DNA from: Paraburkholderia sp. Ac-20340
GTDB lineage: Bacteria > Pseudomonadota > Gammaproteobacteria > Burkholderiales > Burkholderiaceae
NCBI RefSeq assembly: GCF_017104965.1
Contig: NZ_JAAGPR010000004.1
Location: 62,001 to 126,000 of the forward strand
Length of the DNA stretch: 64,000 bases
Direction of reading: 5' to 3'
In this document: piece by piece, positions 41,924-50,852 of the stretch
How positions within the stretch are numbered: the first letter of the stretch is position 1
How the letters are laid out: each line of letters starts with the position of its first letter
Made by a program: the position numbers and the translations under genes
The notes under the pieces: generated by a model
What the model was told of the DNA's origin: nothing
Seen by the model: only the letters and a program-made list of their open reading frames with translations
Database searches by the model: none

Positions 41924-44900
41924 ATGAAATCGATCACTTATCGCCGTAGATTCTGCGTGCACCTGTTCGGGCGGCGCACGCGGCGTATTTCGCGGCTGAC
42001 CGCGCTGCTGCTTTCGAGCGTCATGGCGAACGGCTGGTCGCCGGGCGTCAGCGCGCAATACGTCGTCAGCGCGGGGCAAACCACCTCGGGCGTGATAGTG
42101 CCCGCAGGCGCCGATCAAACCCAGTGGGTATTCAGCGGCGGAACGGCCATTGCCACCGTGGTCAACAGCGCGGGCACACAGGTGATCTCGGGCGGCACAG
42201 CCATCGGCACGCAGGTCAACGACGGCGGCACGCAAACCGTGGTCGACAGCAGCACGGCGAGCAGCACCACGGTGCTGACCGGCCTGCAGTACATCGCCGA
42301 TGGCGGCACTGCCACCGATACCGTCGTCAACGGCCTGAGCGCCGTGCCGGTGGCGGCGCAGATCGCCGGTTTCACGCTTGCGGCCATCGCCGGGACCGGG
42401 CCGTTCACGATATCGGCGACGCCTTCCGCGCCCGATGGCGTGACGATCGTGGTGAGTTCGGGCGGCACCGTGCAGAGCGCGACGCTGGACGCTGCGCTGC
42501 AGTTCGTCGATAGCGGCGGGACGGCAGCGAGCAACACCATCATTGCAGGCGTGCAACTCGTCAACAGCGGCGGCACCGCGCTCGACACTGTGCTGCCTGG
42601 CGGCGTGCAGCTCGTGAACGGCAGCGGCAGCACGGCCACAAGCAACGTGCTTGTGGGCAGTGTGCAGGTGGTGGGCAATGGCGGTTCCACCACGAACAAT
42701 GTGCTTGTGGGCAGCGTGCAGGCGCTCGAACTGGGGGGATCGGCCACCAGCAATTCGCTCACGGGAAGCTATCAGTTTATCGGCTACGACAGCACCGCCA
42801 CGAGTAACACGCTCGAGTTGAGCGCCCAGGATATCGGCTACGGCGGCAATGCGGTCGAGACCACGCTCGATCGCAGCGTGCAGACGGTGGGCTCGGGCGG
42901 CACGGCCACCAGCACCAGCGTCGATTACGCCAGCGTCCAGTACGTGCTCGGCGGCCATGCGCTGGACACCGCGGTCAATAGCAGCGGCACGCAGATGATC
43001 GCGAGCGGCGGAATCGCGACCAGCAATAGCATCAACGAAGGCGGCGCGCAGTATGTCGCGAGCGCGGGCAGCGCGGTCGACACGGTGGTTTCCAGCGGTG
43101 GCGATCAGTACGTGGTGGGCGGCACGGCGACCGGCAACGTCGTTGATGGCGGCACGCAGAGCATTGCGAGCGGCGGCGTTGCCACGAGCAACCATATCGA
43201 AGACGGCGGCACACAATATGTCGCCAGCGCGGGCAGTGCGTTCGACACGGTCGTTTCCGGCGGTGGCTATCAATACGTGGTGGGCGGTTCCGCCACCGGC
43301 AACAGCATCGAAGACGGCGGCACACAATACGTCGCCAGCGCGGGCACCGCCCGCTATACGACCGTCAACAGCGGCGGCAAGGAATATGTGCTCGGCGGCC
43401 TCGCGAGCAGCAGCACGCTGCTATCGGGTGGCATGCAGTATGTGGCAAGCGGTGGCGTGGCTGATGTCACGATGGTCGGCAACGGCGCAACGCAATACGT
43501 GGCGATGTCCGGCACCGCCAACGCTTCGCTGCTCTCGGGCGGCACGCAGATCGTCGGCGCGGGCGGCGTGGCAACCAGCACGAACGTCAACAGCGGCGGG
43601 CTGCAATATGTCGCATCCGCAGGCGTCGCCAGCGCCACGCTGATCAACAGCGGCGGCGCGCAGAACGTCGTCAGCGGCGGCACCGCCATCGGCACGACGG
43701 TCAATTCAGGCGGCGTCCAATACCTGACGAATGGCGCCGTCGCGACCGACACGACGCTCGATGGCGGCACGCAAAGCGTCAATGCAGGCGGTCTCGCCAA
43801 CACGACAACGGTTAATACCGGCGGCTTGCAGGCCGTCAATAGCGGCGCGCTCACGAGCGGCACCGTCATCAACAATGGCGGCTCGCAGATCGTGATGGGC
43901 GGCGGCGTCACAAGCAGTTCCGTGGTCAACAGCGGCGGAACGCAAAACGTGCTGGGAACCGTTGTGAGCGCAACGGTCAATCGCGGCGGCACGCTGATGG
44001 TCGGCCAGGGCGGCACATCCGGCACGCTCGCAGGCGACACGCAAAACAACGGCACGCTCGTGTTCGATCTGGCGGGCACCTATACCTACGGCGGCACGCT
44101 CACCGGCAGCGGCACGCTCGTGAATGTCCATAGCGGCACCGTCGTGCTGAACGGCGCGAGTTCGGCTTATAGCGGCACCACGCAGGTGCTCGCGGGCACG
44201 CTCGAAGTGGGCGACAGCACCCATAGTTCGGCGACGCTCGGCGGCGATGTCGTGGTCGGCGAAGCGGGCACCTTGCGCGGGCACGGCACGATCGGCGGCA
44301 ATGTGGTCAACGACGGCGTCGTGAGCCCCGGCGGTTCGATCGGCACGACGACGATCGCCGGCAACTATCAGCAATCGTCCGGCGCCACGTTGCAGGTGGA
44401 AATCAGCCCGACTTCGGCATCGCAACTCGATGTCATGGGCAACGCCACCCTCGCCGGCACGCTCGCAATCGTCTACGACGCGGGCAGCAGCGCCGCGTCG
44501 AGCGCCTATGCGCCTGGCACGGTGACGCTGCTCAAGGCGGCGTCGATTAGCGGCACGTTTGCGGGCGCGCCGGCCGCCATCGTCGAAAGCGGCGCGAATC
44601 TCAGCTATGTGGTGCCGAGCGTCGCCTACAAGGCGAACGAAGTCGATCTCATCCTCACGCCTGTCGACACGAGTATCTACACGGCGATGGGCTCCGCGAT
44701 CTCGCAGGTCGCGCAGGCCACCAATGCCGCCATTCTCGATCGTGCCAGCCGCCTGTGCCGCACCAGCAACGCCAGCGACTGCATCGCGGGCACCGATCAC
44801 GTGTGGATCAAGGCCATCGGCGATTACGCGCGCACCGACAATAACGGCGGCATTTCCGGCTATTCCGCGCGCCAGTATGGCTTTATCGCGGGCTACGATC

Positions 44901-45613
44901 ATCGCATCGGCCGCTACGACGTAGGCGGCACGCTGGCCTACAGCCACGTCGATGTGAGCGAAGCGCAAACGCCCGACACCGGCACGGCGGACAGCCTGCG
45001 CTGGTCCGCGTATGGCGGCATGTGGACCGGCCCGGTCAACCTGGCCGCGACCGTGGGCCTGGGCTACGACTTCATCGACCAGAAACGGCCGTTCGACACC
45101 GCAACGGGCACGGCAAGCGGCAGCCACAACGGCCTCGAAGCGACCGCCGCCGCGCAGGCGAGCATGCCGCTGCCCTCGCTCGGCGGCTTCGTGCTGATTC
45201 CGCGCGCTGGACTGCGCTTCGCGTATTTCCACGGCGATGCCTTCAGCGAATCGGGCTCGGGCGCGCAAAACCTGATCGTCGGCACCGACAACATCCAGAG
45301 CGTGCAGCCCTACGCGCAACTGGCGCTGCGCTATGCCTTCGGCAGCGCAGAGATGCCCTCGCATCTGGAAGCGTATGTGGGCTACGCGCGCGAAGTGGGC
45401 ACGACGAATCGCGCGGTATCGGTCAGCGCGCAGGACGGCACGCTGTTTACCGCGAGCGGCGTGCCGTTGCCGCGCAACCTCGTCACGGCGGGCGTCTCGC
45501 TGAATATGCGGGTGACGCGCTCGCTATGGGTGTCGGCGGCTTTCGACACTCTGCTTCACACCTCGAACGCGTCGATCAAGGCCGGCAGCATCAAGGTGGA
45601 CTACCGGTTCTGA
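41924..45613 (+). CDS. AIDA-type repeat autotransporter adhesin (type Va)
   Basis: 1229 residues; ATG behind GGGAGACCACC. Extended signal peptide (MKSITYRRRFCVHLFGRRTR, then SRLTALLLSSVMANG). Residues ~40-720 are dozens of ~19-residue strand-loop-strand repeats of the type GGTQYVASAGSAxDTVVSxG, the AIDA repeat pattern and heptosylation target. Residues ~740-930 resemble an autochaperone (GTLRGHGTIGGNVVNDGVVS, PGGSIGTTTIAGNYQQSSGA). Residues ~955-1229 are the autotransporter barrel (GFIAGYDHRIGRYDVGGTLA) ending KVDYRF. A CRTSNASDCIAG segment just before the barrel may form a disulfide. Predicted surface adhesin or autoaggregation protein, modified by the upstream heptosyltransferase. Confidence 0.96.
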   Translation: MKSITYRRRFCVHLFGRRTRRISRLTALLLSSVMANGWSPGVSAQYVVSAGQTTSGVIVPAGADQTQWVFSGGTAIATVVNSAGTQVISGGTAIGTQVNDGGTQTVVDSSTASSTTVLTGLQYIADGGTATDTVVNGLSAVPVAAQIAGFTLAAIAGTGPFTISATPSAPDGVTIVVSSGGTVQSATLDAALQFVDSGGTAASNTIIAGVQLVNSGGTALDTVLPGGVQLVNGSGSTATSNVLVGSVQVVGNGGSTTNNVLVGSVQALELGGSATSNSLTGSYQFIGYDSTATSNTLELSAQDIGYGGNAVETTLDRSVQTVGSGGTATSTSVDYASVQYVLGGHALDTAVNSSGTQMIASGGIATSNSINEGGAQYVASAGSAVDTVVSSGGDQYVVGGTATGNVVDGGTQSIASGGVATSNHIEDGGTQYVASAGSAFDTVVSGGGYQYVVGGSATGNSIEDGGTQYVASAGTARYTTVNSGGKEYVLGGLASSSTLLSGGMQYVASGGVADVTMVGNGATQYVAMSGTANASLLSGGTQIVGAGGVATSTNVNSGGLQYVASAGVASATLINSGGAQNVVSGGTAIGTTVNSGGVQYLTNGAVATDTTLDGGTQSVNAGGLANTTTVNTGGLQAVNSGALTSGTVINNGGSQIVMGGGVTSSSVVNSGGTQNVLGTVVSATVNRGGTLMVGQGGTSGTLAGDTQNNGTLVFDLAGTYTYGGTLTGSGTLVNVHSGTVVLNGASSAYSGTTQVLAGTLEVGDSTHSSATLGGDVVVGEAGTLRGHGTIGGNVVNDGVVSPGGSIGTTTIAGNYQQSSGATLQVEISPTSASQLDVMGNATLAGTLAIVYDAGSSAASSAYAPGTVTLLKAASISGTFAGAPAAIVESGANLSYVVPSVAYKANEVDLILTPVDTSIYTAMGSAISQVAQATNAAILDRASRLCRTSNASDCIAGTDHVWIKAIGDYARTDNNGGISGYSARQYGFIAGYDHRIGRYDVGGTLAYSHVDVSEAQTPDTGTADSLRWSAYGGMWTGPVNLAATVGLGYDFIDQKRPFDTATGTASGSHNGLEATAAAQASMPLPSLGGFVLIPRAGLRFAYFHGDAFSESGSGAQNLIVGTDNIQSVQPYAQLALRYAFGSAEMPSHLEAYVGYAREVGTTNRAVSVSAQDGTLFTASGVPLPRNLVTAGVSLNMRVTRSLWVSAAFDTLLHTSNASIKAGSIKVDYRF

Positions 45614-45666
45614 AACGCTGTTCGTGCCGATTCTGGAGATCGCTTGAAGATGCCTGGGAGACCGTA

Positions 45667-47235
45667 ATGACTGTACCGTTCCTCATTGCTTCGGGGCTCG
45701 CGCTTGGCGTGAGTCTCGCCGCGCCCGGCGTGGCGCTGGCCGATGCCGCCGATACCGCCAATCCGCCCGCCGCATCGGCAGCCACCGCGCCGCCGGACAT
45801 GCCCGCGCCGCGCGCGCAAGCACGCGAATCGCGCTACGACAGCGACAATCCCGACGACGATAAAGTTGCGAGCACATCGACCTTGCCGCCCGATCTCGCG
45901 GATACCCACAGCGAGGTCACGCCCATCGACGGCGAACCGATCGCGCTCACGCTTGCGCCGCTCCCCGAAGACGTGGTCGCGGCGGATGCATCCAGCACCG
46001 CGCTACCAAAACCCGTCGCGCTGGCGAGCGGCACGGACCTACCCGCGCCCACGATAACCAGCGCAGCCAATACAGCCGCCAGCGCCCCGCCAAACTCACT
46101 CGACGAACCCGCGCTCAGCTCGCCGCTCGCGCAGGAACTGATTTCGGGCTTCTATTCCCGCATCAACGTGCTGGGTTACGGCATTGTGCAAGACCCGGTC
46201 AATTCGACGCTGAATCCGAATAACGCGCTCGCGGTGCATCGCTACGAAACGCAATTACTTTTACGCCCGGACTTCAACCTGACTTTCCGCCAGCTGGAGC
46301 TGGGCATCAAACCGCGTTTCGAAGCGGACTGGAGCCGCGTGCAAAACGGCGTCCAGGGCGGGACGGACATCACGACCGCCACCTCCTATATCAACGAATG
46401 GATTGCCCGTTACCACGTCACCGATCAATTGCTCGTGAGCTATGGCCGCGAAAATCTGCAATGGGGCCCGTCGCAACTGCTTTCGCCGTCCAATCCGTTC
46501 AACCAGAATAACGGCAAGAACAATCCGGCCATCGAGCAACCGGGCATGGATTACGGGCGCGTGGTCGCCATCCCGAATTCGTCATTCACCGGTTCGTTCA
46601 TCGCGAATACCGGCTCGGGCCGTCTCAACGAAAGCGGCGAGGCAAGCGGGCCATTCCACAAGGCGTATGCCGGTAAATTCGATTACACGGGCGAGAAAGC
46701 CTACGCCTCGCTGATCGTTTCCAAACGCGATACCACGCCCTGGAGAATCGGCTATTTCGGCGGCTGGAATATCTCCGATGCACTGCTGCTCTACAGCGAA
46801 GGCAGCGCCGCGCTCTCCACCAATGCCGCGCTCCCGCATCCCGATTACGATCTGCTGGCAGGCGCCACCTACACGCTGCTCAACGGCGCCATGATTACAG
46901 GCGAATACTTCCACCATAACGCGGGCTGCACGCAAAACGACGTCGCCCAATGCGTGTCGCCGCTTGCGCTCGATCCGACCAATCCGTATCCGCGCCGCGA
47001 CTATCTGCTGCTCCAGTACGTCGATACGAAACTCGTGCGCAACGTCAGCCTGACCGTGCGGCTGATTCAGGATCTCAACGATCATTCGACCCAATTGCTT
47101 TCCGATGTCGAATATGAAGTGGGACAAAACTGGCTGCTGTATTTCGTGCCTTCGGTCACGTTCGGGCCGAGCCGCAGCGAATTCGGCAGTCTCGTGCGCT
47201 ATTCGATTTTTGCAGGGGTATCGTTCACCTTCTAG
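45667..47235 (+). CDS. Outer-membrane protein of unknown function linked to the autotransporter
   Basis: 522 residues from the ATG at 45667 (GGGAGACC upstream); the open frame extends 215 codons further as a shadow of the autotransporter. Signal peptide MTVPFLIASGLALGVSLAAP to GVALA, then a ~115-residue Ala/Pro/Ser-rich disordered stretch, then a barrel-like region (RYETQLLLRPDFNLTFRQLE, VSYGRENLQWGPSQLLSPSN, ENLQW being distinctive) ending in FAGVSFTF, a typical outer-membrane C-terminus. I recognise no named family. Being 53 bases after the adhesin gene and before a terminator, it is probably co-expressed with it. Confidence 0.84.
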   Translation: MTVPFLIASGLALGVSLAAPGVALADAADTANPPAASAATAPPDMPAPRAQARESRYDSDNPDDDKVASTSTLPPDLADTHSEVTPIDGEPIALTLAPLPEDVVAADASSTALPKPVALASGTDLPAPTITSAANTAASAPPNSLDEPALSSPLAQELISGFYSRINVLGYGIVQDPVNSTLNPNNALAVHRYETQLLLRPDFNLTFRQLELGIKPRFEADWSRVQNGVQGGTDITTATSYINEWIARYHVTDQLLVSYGRENLQWGPSQLLSPSNPFNQNNGKNNPAIEQPGMDYGRVVAIPNSSFTGSFIANTGSGRLNESGEASGPFHKAYAGKFDYTGEKAYASLIVSKRDTTPWRIGYFGGWNISDALLLYSEGSAALSTNAALPHPDYDLLAGATYTLLNGAMITGEYFHHNAGCTQNDVAQCVSPLALDPTNPYPRRDYLLLQYVDTKLVRNVSLTVRLIQDLNDHSTQLLSDVEYEVGQNWLLYFVPSVTFGPSRSEFGSLVRYSIFAGVSFTF

Positions 47236-47240
47236 GTTTC

Positions 47241-47267
47241 GCCGACGGGCGTGAGACACCCGTCGGC
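47241..47267 (+). terminator. Stem-loop after the autotransporter operon
   Basis: GCCGACGGG / CCCGTCGGC, a perfect 9-bp stem with a 9-nt loop, begins 5 bases after the stop, between convergent genes. It could serve both strands. Confidence 0.65.
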
Positions 47268-47286
47268 GCATCTGACCGCATCGATA

Positions 47287-48387
47287 TCAGACCAGCGGTT
47301 CGAGGCCGGGCGACGTAAGCGGCTCGGCAACGCGGGCGGCCGCCGCTGGTGGCGCTTGCATCGCCTGCGCGTCAGGCAACGCGATCGGTGCGCCCGCCAT
47401 CCGCCGGGCATCGGCGCGATAGGCGGTGGCCGTGGTGGAAAGATGCTTGCGCAGCAATTTCGACAGCCGCCCGCCGCAACCAATGCCACAGCGCTCCGCG
47501 ATCTTGTCCACGGAGAGATTGGTTTCGACCAGCAGCCGGCAACACATATCGAGCCGCGCATACATCAGATAGTCGGAAGGCGTCACCCCGATTTCAATCT
47601 TGAAGCGCCTGAGGAAATTACGCTCGCTCATGGCCGCCACGCGTGCCGCCTCGCGCATGACCACCTGCGTATTCGCATTCGCCAGCAGCCAGCGCGCCGA
47701 AGCCTGAATGCGCTCGCTGACGAAGTGCTCGGCGTTCTTGCGCACGATGGCCGTGAATTGCGTCTCGGCGGGCGGCGCTACGGCCACGGCGATCTGGTTG
47801 ACGATATCCGCGCCCAGATCCGCCTGAATGACATCGAGCGCCATCCGCAGCGGTCCGACGAAATTCGCGTAAGCGCCCGCATCGGCGGAACGGGACACGC
47901 CATGATGCGGCGCTTCGGCTGGCGCGCGCGCTTGACGGGCAGGCGATCCGCCGGACGCATCGAGCAGCAGGCGTCCCTCGGCAATCGGCAAGGTCACCCG
48001 GCAACGCGGCACAGCCTGGCGCAACCAGCCGACCAGGCGCCCATCGCAGAGCGCATGATGCGCACCGGCGCCGCCCATGATAAAGAGCGCATCGAAGCCT
48101 TCGCCCTGATGGCAGGCATCGATACTCTCGGTCCAGACCAGCATCGTCGATGAACTCGCGATCATCCCGCCAGCCGCCGAAAGCAGCCTCAAATGATAGA
48201 TCGCGCTGTCGCTGCGCGATGACCGCGACAAGGCATTGGCCAGTTGAAACGCGCGCGCGACGGTAATGGCCTCCTGTTGCGCAAAGCCGTTGAACAATGT
48301 GATGCCGATCTGTCTGACCGTGCGGGCGTTGCGTGGTCCGCTGGCCCGATTGGGCACCACGCCCATTCCATTGGAAAGGCGCTCCAT
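47287..48387 (-). CDS. GlxA-type AraC-family regulator (copy 2)
   Basis: 366 residues from the ATG at 48387 (AGGGGAAATCAG upstream). The N-terminal ~190 residues are DJ-1/GATase1-like (QIGITLFNGFAQQEAITVAR, FDALFIMGGAGAHHALCDGR). The C-terminus is AraC-like (VMREAARVAAMSERNFLRRF, KIEIGVTPSDYLMYARLDMC). The MSERNFLRRFK element is shared with copy 1, but the second helix-turn-helix (ERCGIGCGGRLSKLLRKHLS) diverges from the usual form, so DNA specificity probably differs. It ends with an Ala/Pro-rich tail. Convergent with the autotransporter operon. Confidence 0.9.
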   Translation of the reverse strand: MERLSNGMGVVPNRASGPRNARTVRQIGITLFNGFAQQEAITVARAFQLANALSRSSRSDSAIYHLRLLSAAGGMIASSSTMLVWTESIDACHQGEGFDALFIMGGAGAHHALCDGRLVGWLRQAVPRCRVTLPIAEGRLLLDASGGSPARQARAPAEAPHHGVSRSADAGAYANFVGPLRMALDVIQADLGADIVNQIAVAVAPPAETQFTAIVRKNAEHFVSERIQASARWLLANANTQVVMREAARVAAMSERNFLRRFKIEIGVTPSDYLMYARLDMCCRLLVETNLSVDKIAERCGIGCGGRLSKLLRKHLSTTATAYRADARRMAGAPIALPDAQAMQAPPAAAARVAEPLTSPGLEPLV

Positions 48388-48501
48388 CTGATTTCCCCTG
48401 TTGTGCCGGCCACTGGCGCGCCATGCGCAGCCAGGCCGAAATACCACTCGCGTTGTCCTGCCGCGCAGGCAAGCCGGCGAAGCACGGCATGCCGCCCATG
48501 C

Positions 48502-48777
48502 TCAGTTACGCGGCGGTCGTTCGGCGTGCGCAATCGCATCTTCGATCAGGCGGCAATCGTCGGCGCCCAGCATTTCGCCGTGCGCGCGAACCAGATCGTC
48601 GAGCGACCTTGAAAGCCGCTTCATATAGATGGGTGAAGGCGTGGCGAGCGGCCACACCGACATCAGATAGGCGAGCGGTATCACGAGCCTGCTCTCGCAC
48701 CACCGCTCGAACAGGGTGACGCAGCAGGCCTCTATTCTCGCTGCGGGGTCGGGCTGCGCCTGGCGTTCTCTGATCAT
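48502..48777 (-). CDS. Small conserved protein with LFERWCE...VIPL motif (paralogue B)
   Basis: 91 residues from the ATG at 48777, behind GAGGGGAC; the frame stays open 11 codons further up. The central part LFERWCESRLVIPLAYLMSV, WPLATPS and LSRSLDDL matches paralogue A at 23382-23651. No signal peptide or membrane segment. It is 114 bases upstream of the second AraC-type regulator on the same strand, so the two may be co-transcribed. Function unknown. Confidence 0.8.
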   Translation of the reverse strand: MIRERQAQPDPAARIEACCVTLFERWCESRLVIPLAYLMSVWPLATPSPIYMKRLSRSLDDLVRAHGEMLGADDCRLIEDAIAHAERPPRN

Positions 48778-49554
48778 GGTAGTCCCCTCATACCTCACAC
48801 TCCGCTTCAAGGATCGACGAGCGGCCTGCTTCGCGAGCGCGTCGGCGGGACGCCCAGCGATGCCCTACACAGGCACTCGACCAGCACTGCACGAGGAACT
48901 TGAAAAACCGCTTCCGATTTCCCCCGCCTCCCTTTAGGCGCAAGCTTTTTTGATCAGCTTTTTTGTCTGATGTTTGTGATAGTGTTACGTTGTCCGAATG
49001 TTTATTTTTATTGGTTCGTTGGCCAGTATTGCGTCGTTTTCTTATTCGATTTGCATATGCAACAAACGCGGAATTGCGCAGCTAAAGCAAAGCCAAATGC
49101 ATGAAAGCCACATCGAATCCGGCGTTTGCGCGAACGCCCTGCCAGCGTTGGCAGAGGTCGCGACAATGCACCAAAAAATACCCATGCAGATTTGAAAGCT
49201 TCATCCCATTTTATGCACTGCTGCGCCGCAGCATAGTGGGAAATAGCGCATCCGGTGTGAGTATTGTCGGAAAAATATGTATTGTTGGCGGAAGGAAACC
49301 AGGCCAGATTTACCGATGCGCTTTATGCCTCTTTTACGCCAGGGTTATGCCTGCTTGTGGGGCAAAGCAATGCACGAATATCGACCGTTTTCGCCATGAT
49401 GGATCACTCGATGGTGTAAGCGTGTAGCGCACACGCGCGCCGGTCGATCGCAGAACACGTTTGCGCTACCCCGCCTTCATTGCCCGCGCGCCATCACGCC
49501 TCGCCGCCCTCCGCGTCATTACATCAAGTCATAGCGACTCCAACAATTTCGGCG
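48778..49554. other. Long intergenic region without a recognisable gene
   Basis: Roughly 780 bases with noticeably more A and T than the surroundings, for example around 48950-49080. Reading frames here are short, lack ribosome sites and have random composition (Cys/Arg/Ser-rich). An imperfect inverted repeat centred at 49226 is the only clear structure. It probably holds the promoter of the gene at 48777 and possibly unrecognised RNA. Confidence 0.5.
49216..49238. repeat. Inverted repeat in the 48.8-49.6 kb gap
   Basis: CACTGCTGCG-C-CGCAGCATAGTG: the inner TGCTGCG/CGCAGCA arms pair perfectly around one base, and the outer CACT/AGTG arms pair with a two-base bulge. Not followed by a T-run. 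Confidence 0.45.
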
Positions 49555-49583
49555 TTGTAGCGTCAAAATTGGCTCACTATAGT
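49555..49583 (+). promoter_or_regulatory. Sigma-70-type promoter for the binding-protein gene
   Basis: TTGTAG and TATAGT are separated by exactly 17 bases, about 100 bases upstream of the GTG start at 49683. Confidence 0.5.
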
Positions 49584-49682
49584 CGAATCAGCCTCATGTC
49601 CGAATCCGCCGGAAGACCGTGCTGCCGAAGCGGCGCGCCTTGCCGGGCAAGCTTTCCCGTTCAACAATGTCGAGGAAGAGTC

Positions 49683-50741
49683 GTGATCAAACTGCAGAGC
49701 TGGCGCCCGGTCGCCATAACAATGACGTCGATGGCCGCCCTCGTGGCCGCGGCGAGCGCCCCCGCCCAGGCCGCCGGCAAGATAACTTTCGTGTCGCAAG
49801 GCGGTGCGTATCAGGAAGCGCAGACGAAAGCGATCCTCGACCCGGCAGCGAAGCAGCTTGGCATCACCATCGCGCAGGACAGCATCCCGGACGCCTGGCC
49901 GCAGGTGAAAGCGCAAGGCGCGACCGGCAAGCCGATCTGGGACGTGATCGACACGCCCACTTCGAACTGTCTGCGCGGCGGCCGCGAAGGCCTGATCGAG
50001 AAGCTCGATTTTTCGAAGATGCCGAACGCCGCATCGATCCCGGAGAAATACCGCACACCGTATTCGGTCGCCTACGAGTTCTATTCCACGGTCATCGGCT
50101 ACAACAAGAAGACGCTGAAGAAAGTCCCGCAAAACTGGGCCGATTTCTGGAACGTCAAGGGTTTCCCCGGCACGCGCGCGCTGCGCAACGATCCGCAGAC
50201 CGTGCTCGAAGCCGCCCTGCTCGCCGATGGCGTGCCGCGCGACAAACTCTATCCGCTCGACGTCGATCGGGCCTTCAAGAAGCTCGCGCAGATCAAGCCG
50301 GATATCGCGGTCTGGTGGACGTCGGGCGGCCAGTCCGCGCAGTTGCTGCACGACGGCGAAGTCGATATGGAAATGATCTGGAACGGCCGCGCGAGCGCCG
50401 TGCGCAAGGACAACCCGGATATCGCCTTCACCTATAACGACGGCATCCTGCAAAACACGCAGTTGTGCATCCTGAAGAACGCGCCGAATCTGCAGAACGC
50501 CGTGCGTTTCGTCGATGTCGCGGTGTCGCCGGATCTGCAGGCAAATCTGCCGACCTATATCGATTACGGCCCGGGCAACCCGGCCGCGTACAAGACCGGC
50601 AAGATCTCCGCGGCACGCGCCGCCGAATTGCCGAGCGCACCGGAAAACGCGGCAAAACAGACGCTGATGTCCGAAGAATGGTGGGCCTCCGACGCCGGCA
50701 TTCAGGCCAAGGCGCGCTGGCTGAAGTTCATGCAGCAATAA
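49683..50741 (+). CDS. Polyamine/spermidine-type ABC substrate-binding protein
   Basis: 352 residues from the GTG at 49683, chosen because GAGGAAG lies upstream and a signal peptide begins there (VIKLQSWRPVAITMTSMAAL, ending APAQAAG). The mature part begins KITFVSQGGAYQEAQTKAIL and has PVDxxxL-type hinge regions, GFPGTRALRNDPQTVLEAAL, VWWTSGGQSAQLLHDGEVDM and FVDVAVSPDLQANLPTYIDY, the extracellular binding protein type 1 pattern of PotD/YdcS relatives. The matching permeases and ATPase are on the opposite strand at 54-59 kb. Likely role: periplasmic capture of a polyamine or related amine. Confidence 0.92.
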   Translation: MIKLQSWRPVAITMTSMAALVAAASAPAQAAGKITFVSQGGAYQEAQTKAILDPAAKQLGITIAQDSIPDAWPQVKAQGATGKPIWDVIDTPTSNCLRGGREGLIEKLDFSKMPNAASIPEKYRTPYSVAYEFYSTVIGYNKKTLKKVPQNWADFWNVKGFPGTRALRNDPQTVLEAALLADGVPRDKLYPLDVDRAFKKLAQIKPDIAVWWTSGGQSAQLLHDGEVDMEMIWNGRASAVRKDNPDIAFTYNDGILQNTQLCILKNAPNLQNAVRFVDVAVSPDLQANLPTYIDYGPGNPAAYKTGKISAARAAELPSAPENAAKQTLMSEEWWASDAGIQAKARWLKFMQQ

Positions 50742-50852
50742 ACGCCCGCCAAGACACCGTGCAACAGCGCGCCCGCCAGCAGGCGTCACGCTGCTGCACG
50801 GCGGTCTCATCCGCCCTTCTGAACCGGCCTCTCTAACTGCGTTCGACTCCCT

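Noticed and set aside
42120..44050. Regularly repeated DNA that could suggest a CRISPR or tandem repeat array
   Set aside because: The periodicity follows ~19-codon strand-loop-strand repeats inside one open adhesin gene; units vary and there are no constant repeats with unique spacers.
41906..45364. Long (-) strand frames opposite the autotransporter
   Set aside because: They only mirror the Gly/Ala/Thr/Ser repeat codons of the adhesin and have no ribosome sites.
45022..45666. 215-residue N-terminal extension of the outer-membrane protein
   Set aside because: It is a shadow of the autotransporter barrel; a ribosome site and signal peptide begin at 45667.
49101..49427. 108-residue open frame in the 48.8-49.6 kb gap
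   Set aside because: No ribosome site, Cys/Arg/Ser-rich random composition and no recognisable fold pattern.
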